Positions 44,520-57,935 of a stretch of DNA of 64,000 bases are shown piece by piece. Source of the stretch: Prochlorococcus sp. HOT208_60m_813I02 (GTDB lineage Bacteria > Cyanobacteriota > Cyanobacteriia > PCC-6307 > Cyanobiaceae); NCBI GenBank assembly GCA_002025865.1, contig MWOR01000172.1:1-64000 (forward strand). The letters are read 5' to 3'. A model generated the notes under the pieces. It was not told the origin of the DNA and made no database searches. It was given only the letters and a program-made list of their open reading frames with translations. Positions within the stretch are counted from its first letter, which is position 1, and each line of letters starts with the position of its first letter. The position numbers were made by a program, and so were the translations under genes.

Positions 44520-45434
44520 GTGTCTCTAAATAAATCTGAAACTTGGAAATGGAAAAATTGGGAAATTTCTTGGTCTTTATCTAAAGAATCTACTTCTGAA
44601 AAAAATATAAAAATTTTATTAATTCATGGATTTGGGGCATCAAAAAACCACTGGAGACATAATCAAGATTTTCTTGGTAAATTTTCTAACTGTTATGCAA
44701 TTGACTTATTAGGATTTGGAAAAAGTAGTCAGCCTAGTGCTTTATTAAATTACGAACCTAAAAAAGAAAACTCAATTAAATATTCATTTGACTTATGGGG
44801 TAATCAAGTATCCACGTTTTGTGCAGAGGTAATAAAATCTCCTGTTTACTTGATAGGAAATTCAATTGGTGGTGTTATTGCATTAAAAGCTGCTGAAATC
44901 CTCAAAGATAATTGCAAAGGTATCATTTTGATTGATTGTGCACAAAGAACTATGGATGATAAACGTTTGAAAAAAAGTGATATCTTAATGAATCTACTGA
45001 GACCCGTCCTTAAAACTATAGTCAGACAAAGAGTAATTAGTAATACACTTTTTGCAAGAGCTGCTAATCCAAAAGTTATAAAGAAAATACTTGAACAAGC
45101 TTACCCTTCAGGAAAAAATATCGATAAAGAATTGATTGAAATACTTTATCAACCCTCCCAAAGAAAAAATTCTAAAGAAGCTTTTCGTGGTTTTATTAAC
45201 TTATTTGATGACTATCTTGCTACTGACCTTTTCAATAAAGTTAATGCACCAATCCAATTGATATGGGGTAAAGAAGATCCTTGGGAATCTTTAAATGAAG
45301 CGAGAGAGTGGAAGAAACTATTTTGGAATATAAAAAGATTAGATATTATTAAAGGCGCTGGTCACTGCCCTCATGATGAAGAACCTGAAAAAACTAATAA
45401 TTTAATAAATGAATTTATTCAAGAAACAAAATAA
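44520..45434 (+). CDS. Alpha/beta hydrolase (pheophytinase/CLD-like group), paralog of 16060..16959
   Basis: LLIHGFGASKNHWRHN, LIGNSIGGVIAL, WGKEDPW, GHCPHDEEPE; GTG start. Confidence 0.9.
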   Translation: MSLNKSETWKWKNWEISWSLSKESTSEKNIKILLIHGFGASKNHWRHNQDFLGKFSNCYAIDLLGFGKSSQPSALLNYEPKKENSIKYSFDLWGNQVSTFCAEVIKSPVYLIGNSIGGVIALKAAEILKDNCKGIILIDCAQRTMDDKRLKKSDILMNLLRPVLKTIVRQRVISNTLFARAANPKVIKKILEQAYPSGKNIDKELIEILYQPSQRKNSKEAFRGFINLFDDYLATDLFNKVNAPIQLIWGKEDPWESLNEAREWKKLFWNIKRLDIIKGAGHCPHDEEPEKTNNLINEFIQETK

Positions 45435-46453
45435 GCTTCCACATTATCACTAAGTCTTCTTAAGCCTCTTAATCCATCTCTTTCTAGGTTTCTTACTCGA
45501 TCTCTACTTATCCCTAGAACTCTACCTATACCTGTAAGAGACATTGGCTCATCACCATCCATTCCGTATCTCATTCTTAAAACTCTACATTGCAGATCAG
45601 GTAATTGATGTAAAAGAGAATGCAGATCACCTCTCATACAATCCATCTCTATTTGTTCGTCCGGCAAATCCTCGCCACCTGCCAGTAAATCTAATAAGAC
45701 AGTATCTTCACCATCTCCAACTTTGGTTTCAAGACTAACTGGCTGTCCAGCTTTGCACATCAAATCTTTAACATCATCTTCGGGAAGCTCTACGTATTTT
45801 GCAAGTTCACTTACAGTTGGAGTTCTAGACATCTCTTGGCTGAGCTCTCTTTGACCTTTTTTTAACTTATTCAACATTTCAGTTATGTGAATTGGTAGCC
45901 TTATCGCTCGACTTTTCTCAGCTATTGCTCTTGTAATACCTTGTCTAATCCACCAATATGCATATGTTGAAAACTTGTAACCTCTGGCTGGATCAAATTT
46001 TTCAACTCCTCTAACCAATCCTATAGTTCCCTCCTGAATTAAATCTAAAAGTTCCATATTTCTTTTTGTATATTTTTTTGCAACGCTTACTACCAATCTT
46101 AAATTCGCTGCGACCATTCTTTCTTTAGCCCTTTGTCCAGCTCTCAATCTTCTTTTTATTATAGAGGAAGATAAATTTAATTTGGCTGATAATTCATCAA
46201 CACTAGGCTTATCTCCTGTTAATTCAATAATTTCTAGTTCTGTTCTTTCAACTTCCATGTACTCTTGAACTTGTCTACCTAATGTAATTTCTTGCTCATG
46301 AGATAGTAATGGAACTCTTCCTATATCCCTTAAATATGACCGAACAAGATCAACATCATTACTACTTTTTATACTCGCGATTGAAGTTAGTTTATTTTCA
46401 CTTATTGTTTCAGAAGACATGAAAGATGAAAGATGTTTTGTAAACAATACCAT
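45419..46453 (-). CDS. Sigma-70 family RNA polymerase sigma factor, probably group 2 (non-principal)
   Basis: DLIQEGTIGLVRGVEKFDPARGYKFSTYAYWWIRQGITRAI; regions 3 and 4 present. Confidence 0.95.
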   Translation of the reverse strand: MVLFTKHLSSFMSSETISENKLTSIASIKSSNDVDLVRSYLRDIGRVPLLSHEQEITLGRQVQEYMEVERTELEIIELTGDKPSVDELSAKLNLSSSIIKRRLRAGQRAKERMVAANLRLVVSVAKKYTKRNMELLDLIQEGTIGLVRGVEKFDPARGYKFSTYAYWWIRQGITRAIAEKSRAIRLPIHITEMLNKLKKGQRELSQEMSRTPTVSELAKYVELPEDDVKDLMCKAGQPVSLETKVGDGEDTVLLDLLAGGEDLPDEQIEMDCMRGDLHSLLHQLPDLQCRVLRMRYGMDGDEPMSLTGIGRVLGISRDRVRNLERDGLRGLRRLSDNVEAYFVS

Positions 46454-46520
46454 TAAGAAATGTAAAGTTAAACAAAAAAATCCACATTTTCACAAAAATG
46501 AGAATAAATACCTAGTGGAT

Positions 46521-47927
46521 TTAAGCTAATGATGAGTTTAATAGCCATTTTGCTGTACTGAGATAAATAAATACACCAGCAATATCAGTGACGGTTGTAA
46601 TGAAAGGAGAGGACATTAAGGCTGGATCCAATTTCATTCTGTCAAACAATAAAGGAAGGATCGCTCCTGTTGTAGCAGCTAAAGTTGTTATGGATATTAA
46701 ACTTATCCCAACCGCTGAAGCGATTAAGGGCCCTTCTCCTTGCCACCAAGCAAAGGGGAATACTACAAGCATCATGAAAACACCTAAAAGAGCGCCTGTT
46801 ATTGCCTCCTTGACTATTGCCTTAATAGCACCCAGAGACTTCAATTTTTGAGTACTTAAACCTCTAATTACAACCGTTGAACTTTGAGCACCAACATTTC
46901 CCCCAGTACCAATAAGAAGTGGAATAAATGCAGCTAATAAGACTATTTCTTTTAATATTTGATCATTCATAGCTATAACCTTTGTCGTTAAACCATTTGC
47001 CAAAACCAAAATTAATAACCATAAAATTCTTCTTCGAGCAATCGTAAACAAACTACTTTGGAAATAGTCATCTTCATCTCCAGGTTGTACTGCCCCCGCT
47101 GCGTAAATGTCTCTTGTTGCTTCTTGTTCTATAACATCAATTAAATCATCAACTGTTACTATCCCAACCAGTCTTTTTTCTTTATCAACGACTGGTAGTG
47201 CTAAAAAATCATATCTTTGTATTGCTCTAGCAACCTCTTCTTGATTCGTATTAGTAGAGATATTAACTACATCTCTTGTCATAACATCACCAATTGGCTT
47301 AGAGGGATCAGCAGTTACAAGGTCTCTTAAAGAGAGAATACCAGTTAAATGTCTTTCTTTATCTGTAACATATAAACTATAAATAGTTTCAGTAAATGGA
47401 GCTCTTTTTCTCACTATAGAAAGAGCATCAGCTGCAGTTTGCATCTCTTTAAGATCTATAAATTCAGTTGTCATTAATCTTCCTGCAGTTTCGGGCTCAT
47501 ATCCAAGTAATTCAGCTGTTACTTTCCTTTCACCGGGACTAAGAGCAGACAAAAATTTTCGTACAACTTTTGCAGGCAATTCATCAAAGAGTTGAACCCT
47601 ATCATCAGGAGACATTTTTTCAACGATTTCTAAAACCTCTCCAGAACGCAGTCTTTCTAATAAAGTTTGCTGAACTACTGGATCTAAATATTCATAAACC
47701 TCAATTGCTTCATTTTTCTTTAATAATCGAAATGCTAATGCCTGCAATATTAGTGGGAGGCTTCCGATAGCATCTGCAATGTCGACCGGTTGAGAAGGCT
47801 CTAAAAGTAACTTCGCCTCATCATAATTTCCCGCGATAAGCAATTCCTCAAGTTGAATAATAATATTTTCTCTTGTACTTAAATCTGAAGATAACGATGC
47901 AACTGTTTCAAGATTATTTTCATTCAT
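46521..47927 (-). CDS. mgtE: Magnesium transporter MgtE
   Basis: MgtE N-domain, CBS pair (IGDVMTRDVVNISTNTNQEEVARAIQRYDFLALPVVDKEKRLVGIVTVDDLIDV) and TM domain with GTGGNVGAQSSTVVIRGL. Confidence 0.97.
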   Translation of the reverse strand: MNENNLETVASLSSDLSTRENIIIQLEELLIAGNYDEAKLLLEPSQPVDIADAIGSLPLILQALAFRLLKKNEAIEVYEYLDPVVQQTLLERLRSGEVLEIVEKMSPDDRVQLFDELPAKVVRKFLSALSPGERKVTAELLGYEPETAGRLMTTEFIDLKEMQTAADALSIVRKRAPFTETIYSLYVTDKERHLTGILSLRDLVTADPSKPIGDVMTRDVVNISTNTNQEEVARAIQRYDFLALPVVDKEKRLVGIVTVDDLIDVIEQEATRDIYAAGAVQPGDEDDYFQSSLFTIARRRILWLLILVLANGLTTKVIAMNDQILKEIVLLAAFIPLLIGTGGNVGAQSSTVVIRGLSTQKLKSLGAIKAIVKEAITGALLGVFMMLVVFPFAWWQGEGPLIASAVGISLISITTLAATTGAILPLLFDRMKLDPALMSSPFITTVTDIAGVFIYLSTAKWLLNSSLA

Positions 47928-47970
47928 AAATATAATCCCTTATCAAAGTAACAACACCATTATATGGAAT

Positions 47971-48300
47971 CTAAGAAACTTTTCTACTTATCCAAAACCC
48001 GAAAATCATTGTAAACAAATTTACGATAATGAGTAAATTAAAAAAAATTATAAATTTTGTCCAATTCCCTTGATTTAAAATCGTATACAAAAAATATATA
48101 AATCCGCTAAAGGATGTAAAGCAAGAAAAAAAACCACTTAATAAAATTTTTTCAGTTGAATTACTCAATCTTCTGCTGATAAAAAAACCTACTAAAAATG
48201 ATCCAATTATTGAAATAAAAAAATTATTATTTATAGTTATTCTTAAAAAAGTAGCCAAGTAAGCAGTTAAAAGAATATAAATAAAATTTTTTATTTTCAC
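47971..48300 (-). CDS. crcB: CrcB/Fluc fluoride channel subunit (divergent)
   Basis: Four-TM small protein with SCFTSFSGF in place of GGLTTFSTF; follows a second crcB. Confidence 0.8.
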   Translation of the reverse strand: MKIKNFIYILLTAYLATFLRITINNNFFISIIGSFLVGFFISRRLSNSTEKILLSGFFSCFTSFSGFIYFLYTILNQGNWTKFIIFFNLLIIVNLFTMIFGFWISRKVS

Positions 48301-48301
48301 T

Positions 48302-48667
48302 TTAAAAAAACTGCATAAGAAAATAACCTAAATAAAAGAATAGAAATGAAAAAATTATCACTTCAATATAGTGGAAAAATAATCTTAGGAATTTTCTCTT
48401 TATAAATAATTCAAATAGTTGATATATAAATGAAGAGAATGTACTAAAACATCCTAAAAAACCACTATAAAATAAAACTAATATTTTGTTATTATTAAAA
48501 TCTAAAGCTACTAAAATTCCTAATAAAAAAGATGATAAAAAATTTACTATTGAAGTATTTTGAATATCAAAACCAATACTTTTTTTAAAATTATTTTGTA
48601 TGTATATTCTCAGTATTAATCCCAAAGTACTGCCAAGTAAAATTATAATTATTGAACTAAAATCCAA
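48302..48667 (-). CDS. crcB: CrcB/Fluc fluoride channel subunit
   Basis: GLILRIYI, TSIVNFLSSFLLGIL, GCFSTFSSF motifs. Confidence 0.85.
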   Translation of the reverse strand: MDFSSIIIILLGSTLGLILRIYIQNNFKKSIGFDIQNTSIVNFLSSFLLGILVALDFNNNKILVLFYSGFLGCFSTFSSFIYQLFELFIKRKFLRLFFHYIEVIIFSFLFFYLGYFLMQFF

Positions 48668-48670
48668 AAT

Positions 48671-50964
<2,294 letters not shown>

Positions 50965-51112
50965 TTAATATAAAAAATATTAGACTTTTAAAATGTTATT
51001 TTTAAAAGGTGTTTCATTAAACTTACCACCGCAATAAGGTAAAGGCTCGAAGTCAATGAAAAATTTAATCACTTTAATTATATAGCTAATATTTTTTTCT
51101 TCAGAAATTCAT

Positions 51113-52012
51113 ATGTCTTTGTATCTACCTCATGTAATAATTTTAATTGGGCCTACTGCAAGTGGCAAAACAGAATTAGCTATTGAAATTGCAGAATATT
51201 TTAAAACTCATATACATAATATTGATTCAAGGCAAATTTATAAGTCCATGGATATTGGAACAGCCAAGCCATCTAAAATCCAACAAAAAAAAATAAAGCA
51301 TTTTTTAATAGATATTGAAGAACCAATCAATCCAATTAATGTAAAACAATTTCAAGAAATTGCTCAAAAATCAATTAAGAGAGAAATTAAACAAGATAAT
51401 TTACCTTTTCTTGTTGGAGGAAGTGGGTTGTATATGAACTCAATTACAAAAGGATTTTTTGTACCAGATGTCCCTCCTCAAAATAATTTCAGAAGACAAT
51501 TAGAAGAACTTGGTCAGGAAAAATGTTGGGAACTGTTAAAAAATTGTGATCCATTATCAACAAAGAAAATCAATTTTGCTGACCACGTTAGAACAATAAG
51601 AGCTTTAGAAGTCTTTTACGTAACAGGTAAACCTTTATCAACTCTGAAGGTTCAAAAACCGCCTAGCTGGAAAATTCTAGAGCTTGGATTAGATAGAGAT
51701 AATTTAAAAGAAAGAATTTTTCAAAGAACAAAAAATATGTTTTTATCTGGAATTATTGAGGAGACGAAAGACCTTATCTCTAAATACGGATTTGATTTGC
51801 CAATATTAAAAACTATTGGTTATCGAGAAGCTAGGGATGTTTTAAATAACCGTTCAACAATTGACAAAGCAATTGATTTGACTGCTACAAAAACAATTCA
51901 ATTTGCCAAAAGACAAAAAACTTGGTTTCGTAATAAAAATAATCCTCTTTGGCTTAATAACAAAAACCTGCTAAAAGATGCAATAATTAAAATAGAGTCT
52001 TTTTTAAGCTAA
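51113..52012 (+). CDS. miaA: tRNA dimethylallyltransferase
   Basis: [36 protein letters not shown]. Confidence 0.97.
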   Translation: MSLYLPHVIILIGPTASGKTELAIEIAEYFKTHIHNIDSRQIYKSMDIGTAKPSKIQQKKIKHFLIDIEEPINPINVKQFQEIAQKSIKREIKQDNLPFLVGGSGLYMNSITKGFFVPDVPPQNNFRRQLEELGQEKCWELLKNCDPLSTKKINFADHVRTIRALEVFYVTGKPLSTLKVQKPPSWKILELGLDRDNLKERIFQRTKNMFLSGIIEETKDLISKYGFDLPILKTIGYREARDVLNNRSTIDKAIDLTATKTIQFAKRQKTWFRNKNNPLWLNNKNLLKDAIIKIESFLS

Positions 52013-52064
52013 CTTTATAAAAATAGATTTGTTCATCACCCAATCAATTTATTGAATTAACTGA

Positions 52065-52637
52065 ATGCCCCCACGCCCACGCTTTGACAGACGAGCTCCA
52101 GTTAGAGAGCTACCAAATATAAATGAAAGAATAAAATACCCTCAATTGAGAGTCGTTGATTCAGATGGAAAACAATTAGGCGTCATAGATAGATTAAAAG
52201 CATTAGAAATAGCATCTCAAAGAGAACTTGATTTAGTTTTAGTAAGCGAAAAAGCAAATCCTCCTGTTTGTAGAATCATGGACTACGGTAAATACAAATT
52301 TGAACAAGAAAAGAAAGCTAAAGAAGCAAGGAAAAAATCTCATCAAACAGAAGTTAAAGAAGTAAAAATGAGATATAAAATCGACAAACATGATTATGAT
52401 GTTCGGATTGGACAAGCTACTAAATTTCTAAAATCGGGAGATAAGGTAAAATGCACTGTAATGTTTAGGGGAAGAGAAATTCAACACTCAAATTTAGCCG
52501 AGACACTTCTTTTCAAAATGGCTAATGATTTAGAAGAGCAATCAGAAGTTCAACAAAAACCAAAAAGAGAAGGAAGAAACATGATTATGTTTTTAAGTCC
52601 TCGCAAAACTCCTCTTATTAAAAAAGATGATGGGTGA
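52065..52637 (+). CDS. infC: Translation initiation factor IF-3
   Basis: [52 protein letters not shown]. Confidence 0.97.
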   Translation: MPPRPRFDRRAPVRELPNINERIKYPQLRVVDSDGKQLGVIDRLKALEIASQRELDLVLVSEKANPPVCRIMDYGKYKFEQEKKAKEARKKSHQTEVKEVKMRYKIDKHDYDVRIGQATKFLKSGDKVKCTVMFRGREIQHSNLAETLLFKMANDLEEQSEVQQKPKREGRNMIMFLSPRKTPLIKKDDG

Positions 52638-52714
52638 TAAATTGTTATCAAAAAATATGCCAAATGTTAAAGTGTCACTATATTAAAAAGTAAACTAGTC
52701 AGGACTTTTCTAAA

Positions 52715-53701
52715 GTGAGATTCCATATTCAACAAGACAGTGATATCCCAGCATCTACTCAACTAAATAATCAAATTTGTTTCGCAATTGCGGCTAGACA
52801 TTTTCCTCCAGGACACAGACTTCCCAGTACGAGGCAACTTGCAATGCAGACTGGACTCCATCGTAATACTATAAGCAAAGTTTACAGACAACTAGAAATA
52901 GATGGGGTCGTTGAGGCAATAGCTGGATCAGGTATCTATGTAAGAGATAATCTTACTAAAAGAGAATTTACGAAATCACTTTACTCAAACGATAAAATAA
53001 GGAAAGCTCCTGATCAAGAAGCAAAGAAGGTTATTGACAATTTAATAAGTCTTGGATTTACTTTACAAGAGACGAGAGAGATATTGAACAATGAAATTGA
53101 GTGGCGTATTAAGTGCGGATCAAGAATCATAGTCAGTACTCCTAGAGAAGATATTGGAGCCTCTATGTTAATAGCAGAAGACCTCTCTACAACAGTTAAT
53201 GTGCCAGTAGAAGTTGTTCCTATGGAAGAATTAGAAAAAGTTTTGAGTAATTCAAATAATGGTACGATTGTCACAAGCAGATATTTTTTACAGCCTCTAG
53301 AAAAAGTTGCTAAGCAACATGGAGTTCGCGCTATTGCAGTTGACTTGAGCGACTTTCAAAAGGAATTAAAAATTCTCAAGGAATTAAATGCTGGAAGTTG
53401 TGTAGGTATTGTTAGCATAAGTCCTGGTTTATTGAGAGCAGCAGAAGTCATTATACACAGCATGCGTGGTAGTGAATTAATGCTTATGACGGCAATCTCA
53501 GACAATAACAGTAGATTACTTTCACTTTTAAAGGCTTCGAACCATATAGTGTGTGATGGACCTAGTTTGTCAGTTGTAGAAAATACATTATTAAAAAATC
53601 GTTCTCAGTTGATGAGATTACCTCAAATAATATGTGCTAAAAATTATTTAAGTATCGAAACAATAAATCAATTAAAAAAAGAAATAGGAGTTATTAACTA
53701 A
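52715..53701 (+). CDS. GntR-family transcriptional regulator
   Basis: N-terminal wHTH PGHRLPSTRQLAMQTGLHRNTISKVYRQLEIDGVVEAIAGSGIYVRD; GTG start. Confidence 0.9.
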   Translation: MRFHIQQDSDIPASTQLNNQICFAIAARHFPPGHRLPSTRQLAMQTGLHRNTISKVYRQLEIDGVVEAIAGSGIYVRDNLTKREFTKSLYSNDKIRKAPDQEAKKVIDNLISLGFTLQETREILNNEIEWRIKCGSRIIVSTPREDIGASMLIAEDLSTTVNVPVEVVPMEELEKVLSNSNNGTIVTSRYFLQPLEKVAKQHGVRAIAVDLSDFQKELKILKELNAGSCVGIVSISPGLLRAAEVIIHSMRGSELMLMTAISDNNSRLLSLLKASNHIVCDGPSLSVVENTLLKNRSQLMRLPQIICAKNYLSIETINQLKKEIGVIN

Positions 53702-53704
53702 ACC

Positions 53705-54442
53705 ATGATATTGAAAACTTTTAAATCAGATATAGCAATTATCAGAGAGAGAGATCCCGCCGCAAGAGGAATATTAGAGATATTTCTTTGCTACCCTGGC
53801 TTTCAATCAATAGTTATACATAGGTTTACTCATAAATTATGGCAATTAAAGATTCCTTTGATTCCCCGCTTACTCAGTCATCTTAATAGGCTTGCAACAG
53901 GTATTGAAATCCATCCTGGGGCAAAAATTGGTAAAAGGGTTTTCATAGACCATGGAATGGGCGTTGTAATTGGTGAAACTGCTGAGATAGGAAATAACTG
54001 TTTGCTTTATCAGGGAGTGACCTTAGGAGGTACTGGTAAAAGCCACGGCAAAAGACATCCCACCTTAATGGAAAATGTTGTAGTAGGAGCGGGGGCAAAA
54101 GTTCTTGGATCCATCACGGTAGGATCTAATACTCGTATTGGTGCTGGCTCAGTAGTTGTACGAAATGTAGAGGGGAACAGCACTGTGGTCGGAGTTCCTG
54201 GCAGGGTAGTGCATCAAAGTGGTGTCAAAGTAAATCCGTTAGCTCACTCTGCATTACCAGATGCAGAAGCTAATGTGATAAAAAATTTAATGGATAGGAT
54301 AGACTCTCTTGAAAATGAAATTCTTAAATTACAAAAAACATTACAATGTATAGCCAGCTCAGAATCTATTGATATATCTAAACTCGGTGATTCTCAAAAT
54401 CTTAAAGACAAAGAAATTTTAGAATTTCTTGGAGATGATTAA
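53705..54442 (+). CDS. cysE: Serine O-acetyltransferase
   Basis: GIEIHPGAKIGKRVFIDHGMGVVIGETAEIGNNCLLYQGVTLGGTG hexapeptide repeats. Confidence 0.97.
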   Translation: MILKTFKSDIAIIRERDPAARGILEIFLCYPGFQSIVIHRFTHKLWQLKIPLIPRLLSHLNRLATGIEIHPGAKIGKRVFIDHGMGVVIGETAEIGNNCLLYQGVTLGGTGKSHGKRHPTLMENVVVGAGAKVLGSITVGSNTRIGAGSVVVRNVEGNSTVVGVPGRVVHQSGVKVNPLAHSALPDAEANVIKNLMDRIDSLENEILKLQKTLQCIASSESIDISKLGDSQNLKDKEILEFLGDD

Positions 54443-54451
54443 ATATTAATT

Positions 54452-57280
54452 TTATTTTTCATTAACGTCAGTTTTAGGTTGAAACATAAACATTGAATAA
54501 ATAACATTTCGTCTCATATTAGTCATCATTTCGAGGAACATGTCATATCCTTCGTTTTTATATTCGATTAATGGATCTTTTTGACCATAACCCCTCAATC
54601 CGACTGATTCCCTTAAGGAATCCATGGATTGAAGATGTTCTCGCCATAAATTATCGATTTGCTGCAAAATGAAAAATCTTTCAGCTTCTCTCATTAATCC
54701 TGGACGAATCTTTTCAATTTGTGATTCCTTTAAATCATAAGCTATCCGCAACTGCTCTTGAAGATAGTTTTTTAATTCTTCTATTGAAAGTAAATTAATA
54801 TCATCAGATTTAAGATCATCTAATAAATATATAAATTCTTTGACTTTAGAAATTAATTGATCAATATTCCATTCTTCAGGAGGAAGATCAGGATTAATAT
54901 AAGCATCTACAATTTCAATCATTGTCCTTTCTCCATATCCTATTACTTGTCTTTTTAAATCAATTCCTTTCAATACTCTTAGTCTCTCGCCATAAACTGC
55001 TTTTCTTTGGTTGTTCATTACCTCGTCGTATTCAAAAACTTGTTTTCTAATATCGTAATAGTAAGTTTCAACCTTCTTTTGAGCACTTTCTAGAGACCTA
55101 GTAAGCATTCCTGACTCAATAGGCATATCTTCATCAACCCTAAATGCATTCATTAGATTTGCAACTCTATCACCTCCAAAAATCCTTAATAAATTATCAT
55201 CTAAAGATAAAAAGAACCTTGTACTTCCAAGATCACCTTGTCTTCCTGCTCTTCCTCTAAGTTGATTATCCACTCTTCGTGATTCATGTCTCTCAGTACC
55301 AATTACATGTAAACCGCCAGCTTCTCTTACTTTTTCTTCTTCATGAATCAAAACTTTTTCATATTCTTTTTTTACATCAGACAAAGATTCTCTCAAAAGC
55401 TTTATCAAGTCATCATCAGTTGGTGCTTTTTCTGCAGCTGTAGCTATCCTGTCATCAAGCTCCAATACAGAAAGTTGTCTATCTCCCCAATTTTTAACAA
55501 GTTCAACAGATAAATGAGAGAGTTTCTTTTCAATTACTTCATCTAGTTTGCAAGGGAAAAGACTTGTTGAAGGATTTGAAATATTCTTTTTCAAATTTGA
55601 ACTAGATTTTGTCGAAAACCCATCCTTAGATTTTGAATTTCTTTGTTTAGGTATTGGTGGTTTATGCTCATTATCAGGCTTGACTAACAAAGGAATTAAA
55701 ATTTCTTTTAATTTGAGCCTTGCCATATAGTCACTATTACCGCCAAGAATTATATCAGTTCCCCTTCCAGCCATATTAGTCGCAATAGTAACTGCACCTG
55801 CTCTTCCAGCCTGAGCAACAATTTCTGCTTCACGTTCAACATTCTCTGGCTTAGCATTTAACAAATTATGTGGGATTTTTTCTTCAGATAAAAGTGAACT
55901 TAATAATTCACTTTTTTCAACACTTGTTGTACCAACTAAAACAGGTCTACCATCTCTATGAATTTTGGCAGTTTCTTTAGCAACGGCTTTCCATTTACCA
56001 ATCTCTGTCTTAAATACTTGATCAGACCAATCTTCTCTCTTTCTTATTTGATTTGTCGGTATAACTGTTGATTCTAATTTATAAGTTTTTTCAAATTCAA
56101 CCTCCTCAGTTTTTGCAGTTCCCGTCATTCCTGCTAAGCCAGGATATAAAAGGAAAAAATTTTGATAAGTTATGGATGCCAATGTTTGAGTCTCAGGCTG
56201 AATCTTCAGACTTTCTTTCGCTTCTATTGCCTGATGTTGTCCATCACTCCAACGTCTTCCTGGCATTACCCTACCAGTAAATTCGTCTACTATGACAGCC
56301 TCATCGTTCTTAATAATATAATTAACATCTTTAATAAATAATTCTTTGGCTTTTAAAGCGTTAGTTATATAGTGCGCCCAGGGATCTTGAGGATTATATA
56401 AATCATTCACTCCCAAATACTCTTCACATTTTGCAAAACCCTGATCAGTTAATATACAACTTCTCTGTTTTTCATCAACTTCATAATCGCCTTCTGGATC
56501 GATACCATCTTTACTTAATTCTTTTGCTTTAACTAATGCCAGAGATAATTCTGCAGCTTTTTGATATTTTTCTTGTGGTCTTTCAACTTGGCCAGAAATG
56601 ATTAGAGGGGTTCTTGCTTCATCAATTAATATTGAATCAACCTCATCAATTACGCAGTAATTAAATTTTCTTTGAACTACCTCACTAATATCGGTAGCCA
56701 TATTATCTCTTAAATAATCAAATCCTAATTCTGAATTTGTGGCATAAGTTATATCACAATCATAATTTTTCTTTCTCTCAAATGGATTCATATCTTGCTG
56801 AATCAAACCGACGGATAAACCTAAAAAACGATGAACTTGTCCCATCCACTCTGCATCCCTTCTAGCTAAATAATCATTTACAGTAACAACATGCACACCT
56901 TTCCCCGTAAGAGCATTTAAATAACAAGGTAATGTTGCGACAAGAGTTTTTCCCTCTCCAGTCTTCATCTCAGCAATTTGACAGTCATTTAAAACCATCC
57001 CTCCTATTAACTGAACATCAAAATGTCTCATATCAAGAACACGTTTACTTGCTTCTCTGACAATTGCAAAGGCTTTAGGAAGAAATTCTTCTAGGAGTTC
57101 TTTTTGTTTTTTAAAATTTAATTCTGCTGAAATATTTGATTTAAGATTTTGAGTTTCTTTTCTAAGCTCATCATCATTCAATTGAGAAATTTCTTCTTCT
57201 AAAAAATTTATCTCTTCCACTATTGGTTGATAGCGCTTTAACTTTCGTGTATTCGGATCTCCCAACAAAAGTTTTAGCAT
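54452..57280 (-). CDS. secA: Preprotein translocase ATPase SecA
   Basis: [55 protein letters not shown]. Confidence 0.98.
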   Translation of the reverse strand: MLKLLLGDPNTRKLKRYQPIVEEINFLEEEISQLNDDELRKETQNLKSNISAELNFKKQKELLEEFLPKAFAIVREASKRVLDMRHFDVQLIGGMVLNDCQIAEMKTGEGKTLVATLPCYLNALTGKGVHVVTVNDYLARRDAEWMGQVHRFLGLSVGLIQQDMNPFERKKNYDCDITYATNSELGFDYLRDNMATDISEVVQRKFNYCVIDEVDSILIDEARTPLIISGQVERPQEKYQKAAELSLALVKAKELSKDGIDPEGDYEVDEKQRSCILTDQGFAKCEEYLGVNDLYNPQDPWAHYITNALKAKELFIKDVNYIIKNDEAVIVDEFTGRVMPGRRWSDGQHQAIEAKESLKIQPETQTLASITYQNFFLLYPGLAGMTGTAKTEEVEFEKTYKLESTVIPTNQIRKREDWSDQVFKTEIGKWKAVAKETAKIHRDGRPVLVGTTSVEKSELLSSLLSEEKIPHNLLNAKPENVEREAEIVAQAGRAGAVTIATNMAGRGTDIILGGNSDYMARLKLKEILIPLLVKPDNEHKPPIPKQRNSKSKDGFSTKSSSNLKKNISNPSTSLFPCKLDEVIEKKLSHLSVELVKNWGDRQLSVLELDDRIATAAEKAPTDDDLIKLLRESLSDVKKEYEKVLIHEEEKVREAGGLHVIGTERHESRRVDNQLRGRAGRQGDLGSTRFFLSLDDNLLRIFGGDRVANLMNAFRVDEDMPIESGMLTRSLESAQKKVETYYYDIRKQVFEYDEVMNNQRKAVYGERLRVLKGIDLKRQVIGYGERTMIEIVDAYINPDLPPEEWNIDQLISKVKEFIYLLDDLKSDDINLLSIEELKNYLQEQLRIAYDLKESQIEKIRPGLMREAERFFILQQIDNLWREHLQSMDSLRESVGLRGYGQKDPLIEYKNEGYDMFLEMMTNMRRNVIYSMFMFQPKTDVNEK

Positions 57281-57453
57281 AAGTCAAAGTCCTTAAAAAA
57301 TTTATCTTATTACAAACATTATAAATTAGTGCGTTACAACAGAATGAAGAAAACTATTATCTCTTTATTTTATAGAAACGATCGATTAAGGTATTTAGAT
57401 TGAAGTCACAAAAATAACCTAGCTGACATCACTTTTCAAAATCTTTTTAATAC

Positions 57454-57909
57454 ATGAAAGAAATATCTCTTATCAAGCATGCCAAAGGGGCTTTAGGGTT
57501 AAGGATTTTTGGATTAGGTCCTAATCTTAAACCAACAAATGGATTAACTAAGCTACAGAAATTACTAGATAGCAATGCTTTCTGGGCAAAAAATAGAACA
57601 ATTAATGATCTAAAAAAATGCCTTGCTAACAGTGATGTAATAATAAGTCTTTGGGTTGGCAAGGAAATAGTTGGTTTTGGTAGAGCTTTAACCGATGGGA
57701 TTTACCGCGGAGTGCTTTGGGATATTGTCATAGATCAAAATCATCAAGGCAAAGGTTTTGGCACATTAATTGTAAAAAATCTTTTATCTTCTAAAAAAAT
57801 TAAAAATACAAAAAAATTGTATTTAATGACAACAAATAAAAAATTGTTTTATTCTCAATTCGATTTTAAAGAAGTTACTTCTCAAAATTTATTGATTCGT
57901 GAAATATAA
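57454..57909 (+). CDS. GNAT family N-acetyltransferase
   Basis: GVLWDIVIDQNHQGKGFGTLIVKNLLS acetyl-CoA binding motif. Confidence 0.88.
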   Translation: MKEISLIKHAKGALGLRIFGLGPNLKPTNGLTKLQKLLDSNAFWAKNRTINDLKKCLANSDVIISLWVGKEIVGFGRALTDGIYRGVLWDIVIDQNHQGKGFGTLIVKNLLSSKKIKNTKKLYLMTTNKKLFYSQFDFKEVTSQNLLIREI

Positions 57910-57914
57910 ATCAC

Positions 57915-57934
57915 TTTGTTTCTAGAGAAACAAA
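57915..57934. terminator. Possible bidirectional terminator between convergent genes
   Basis: TTTGTTTCT-AG-AGAAACAAA, near-perfect inverted repeat in the 26-bp gap between the GNAT and NTF2-like genes; no strong T tract. Confidence 0.35.
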
Positions 57935-57935
57935 A

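Noticed and set aside
48301-48670. Possible fluoride riboswitch before crcB
   Set aside because: crcB genes abut their upstream gene with 1-3 bp gaps; no leader to host the aptamer.
52065-52070. Possible non-canonical (AUU) start for infC as in E. coli
   Set aside because: A clear ATG lies at 52065.
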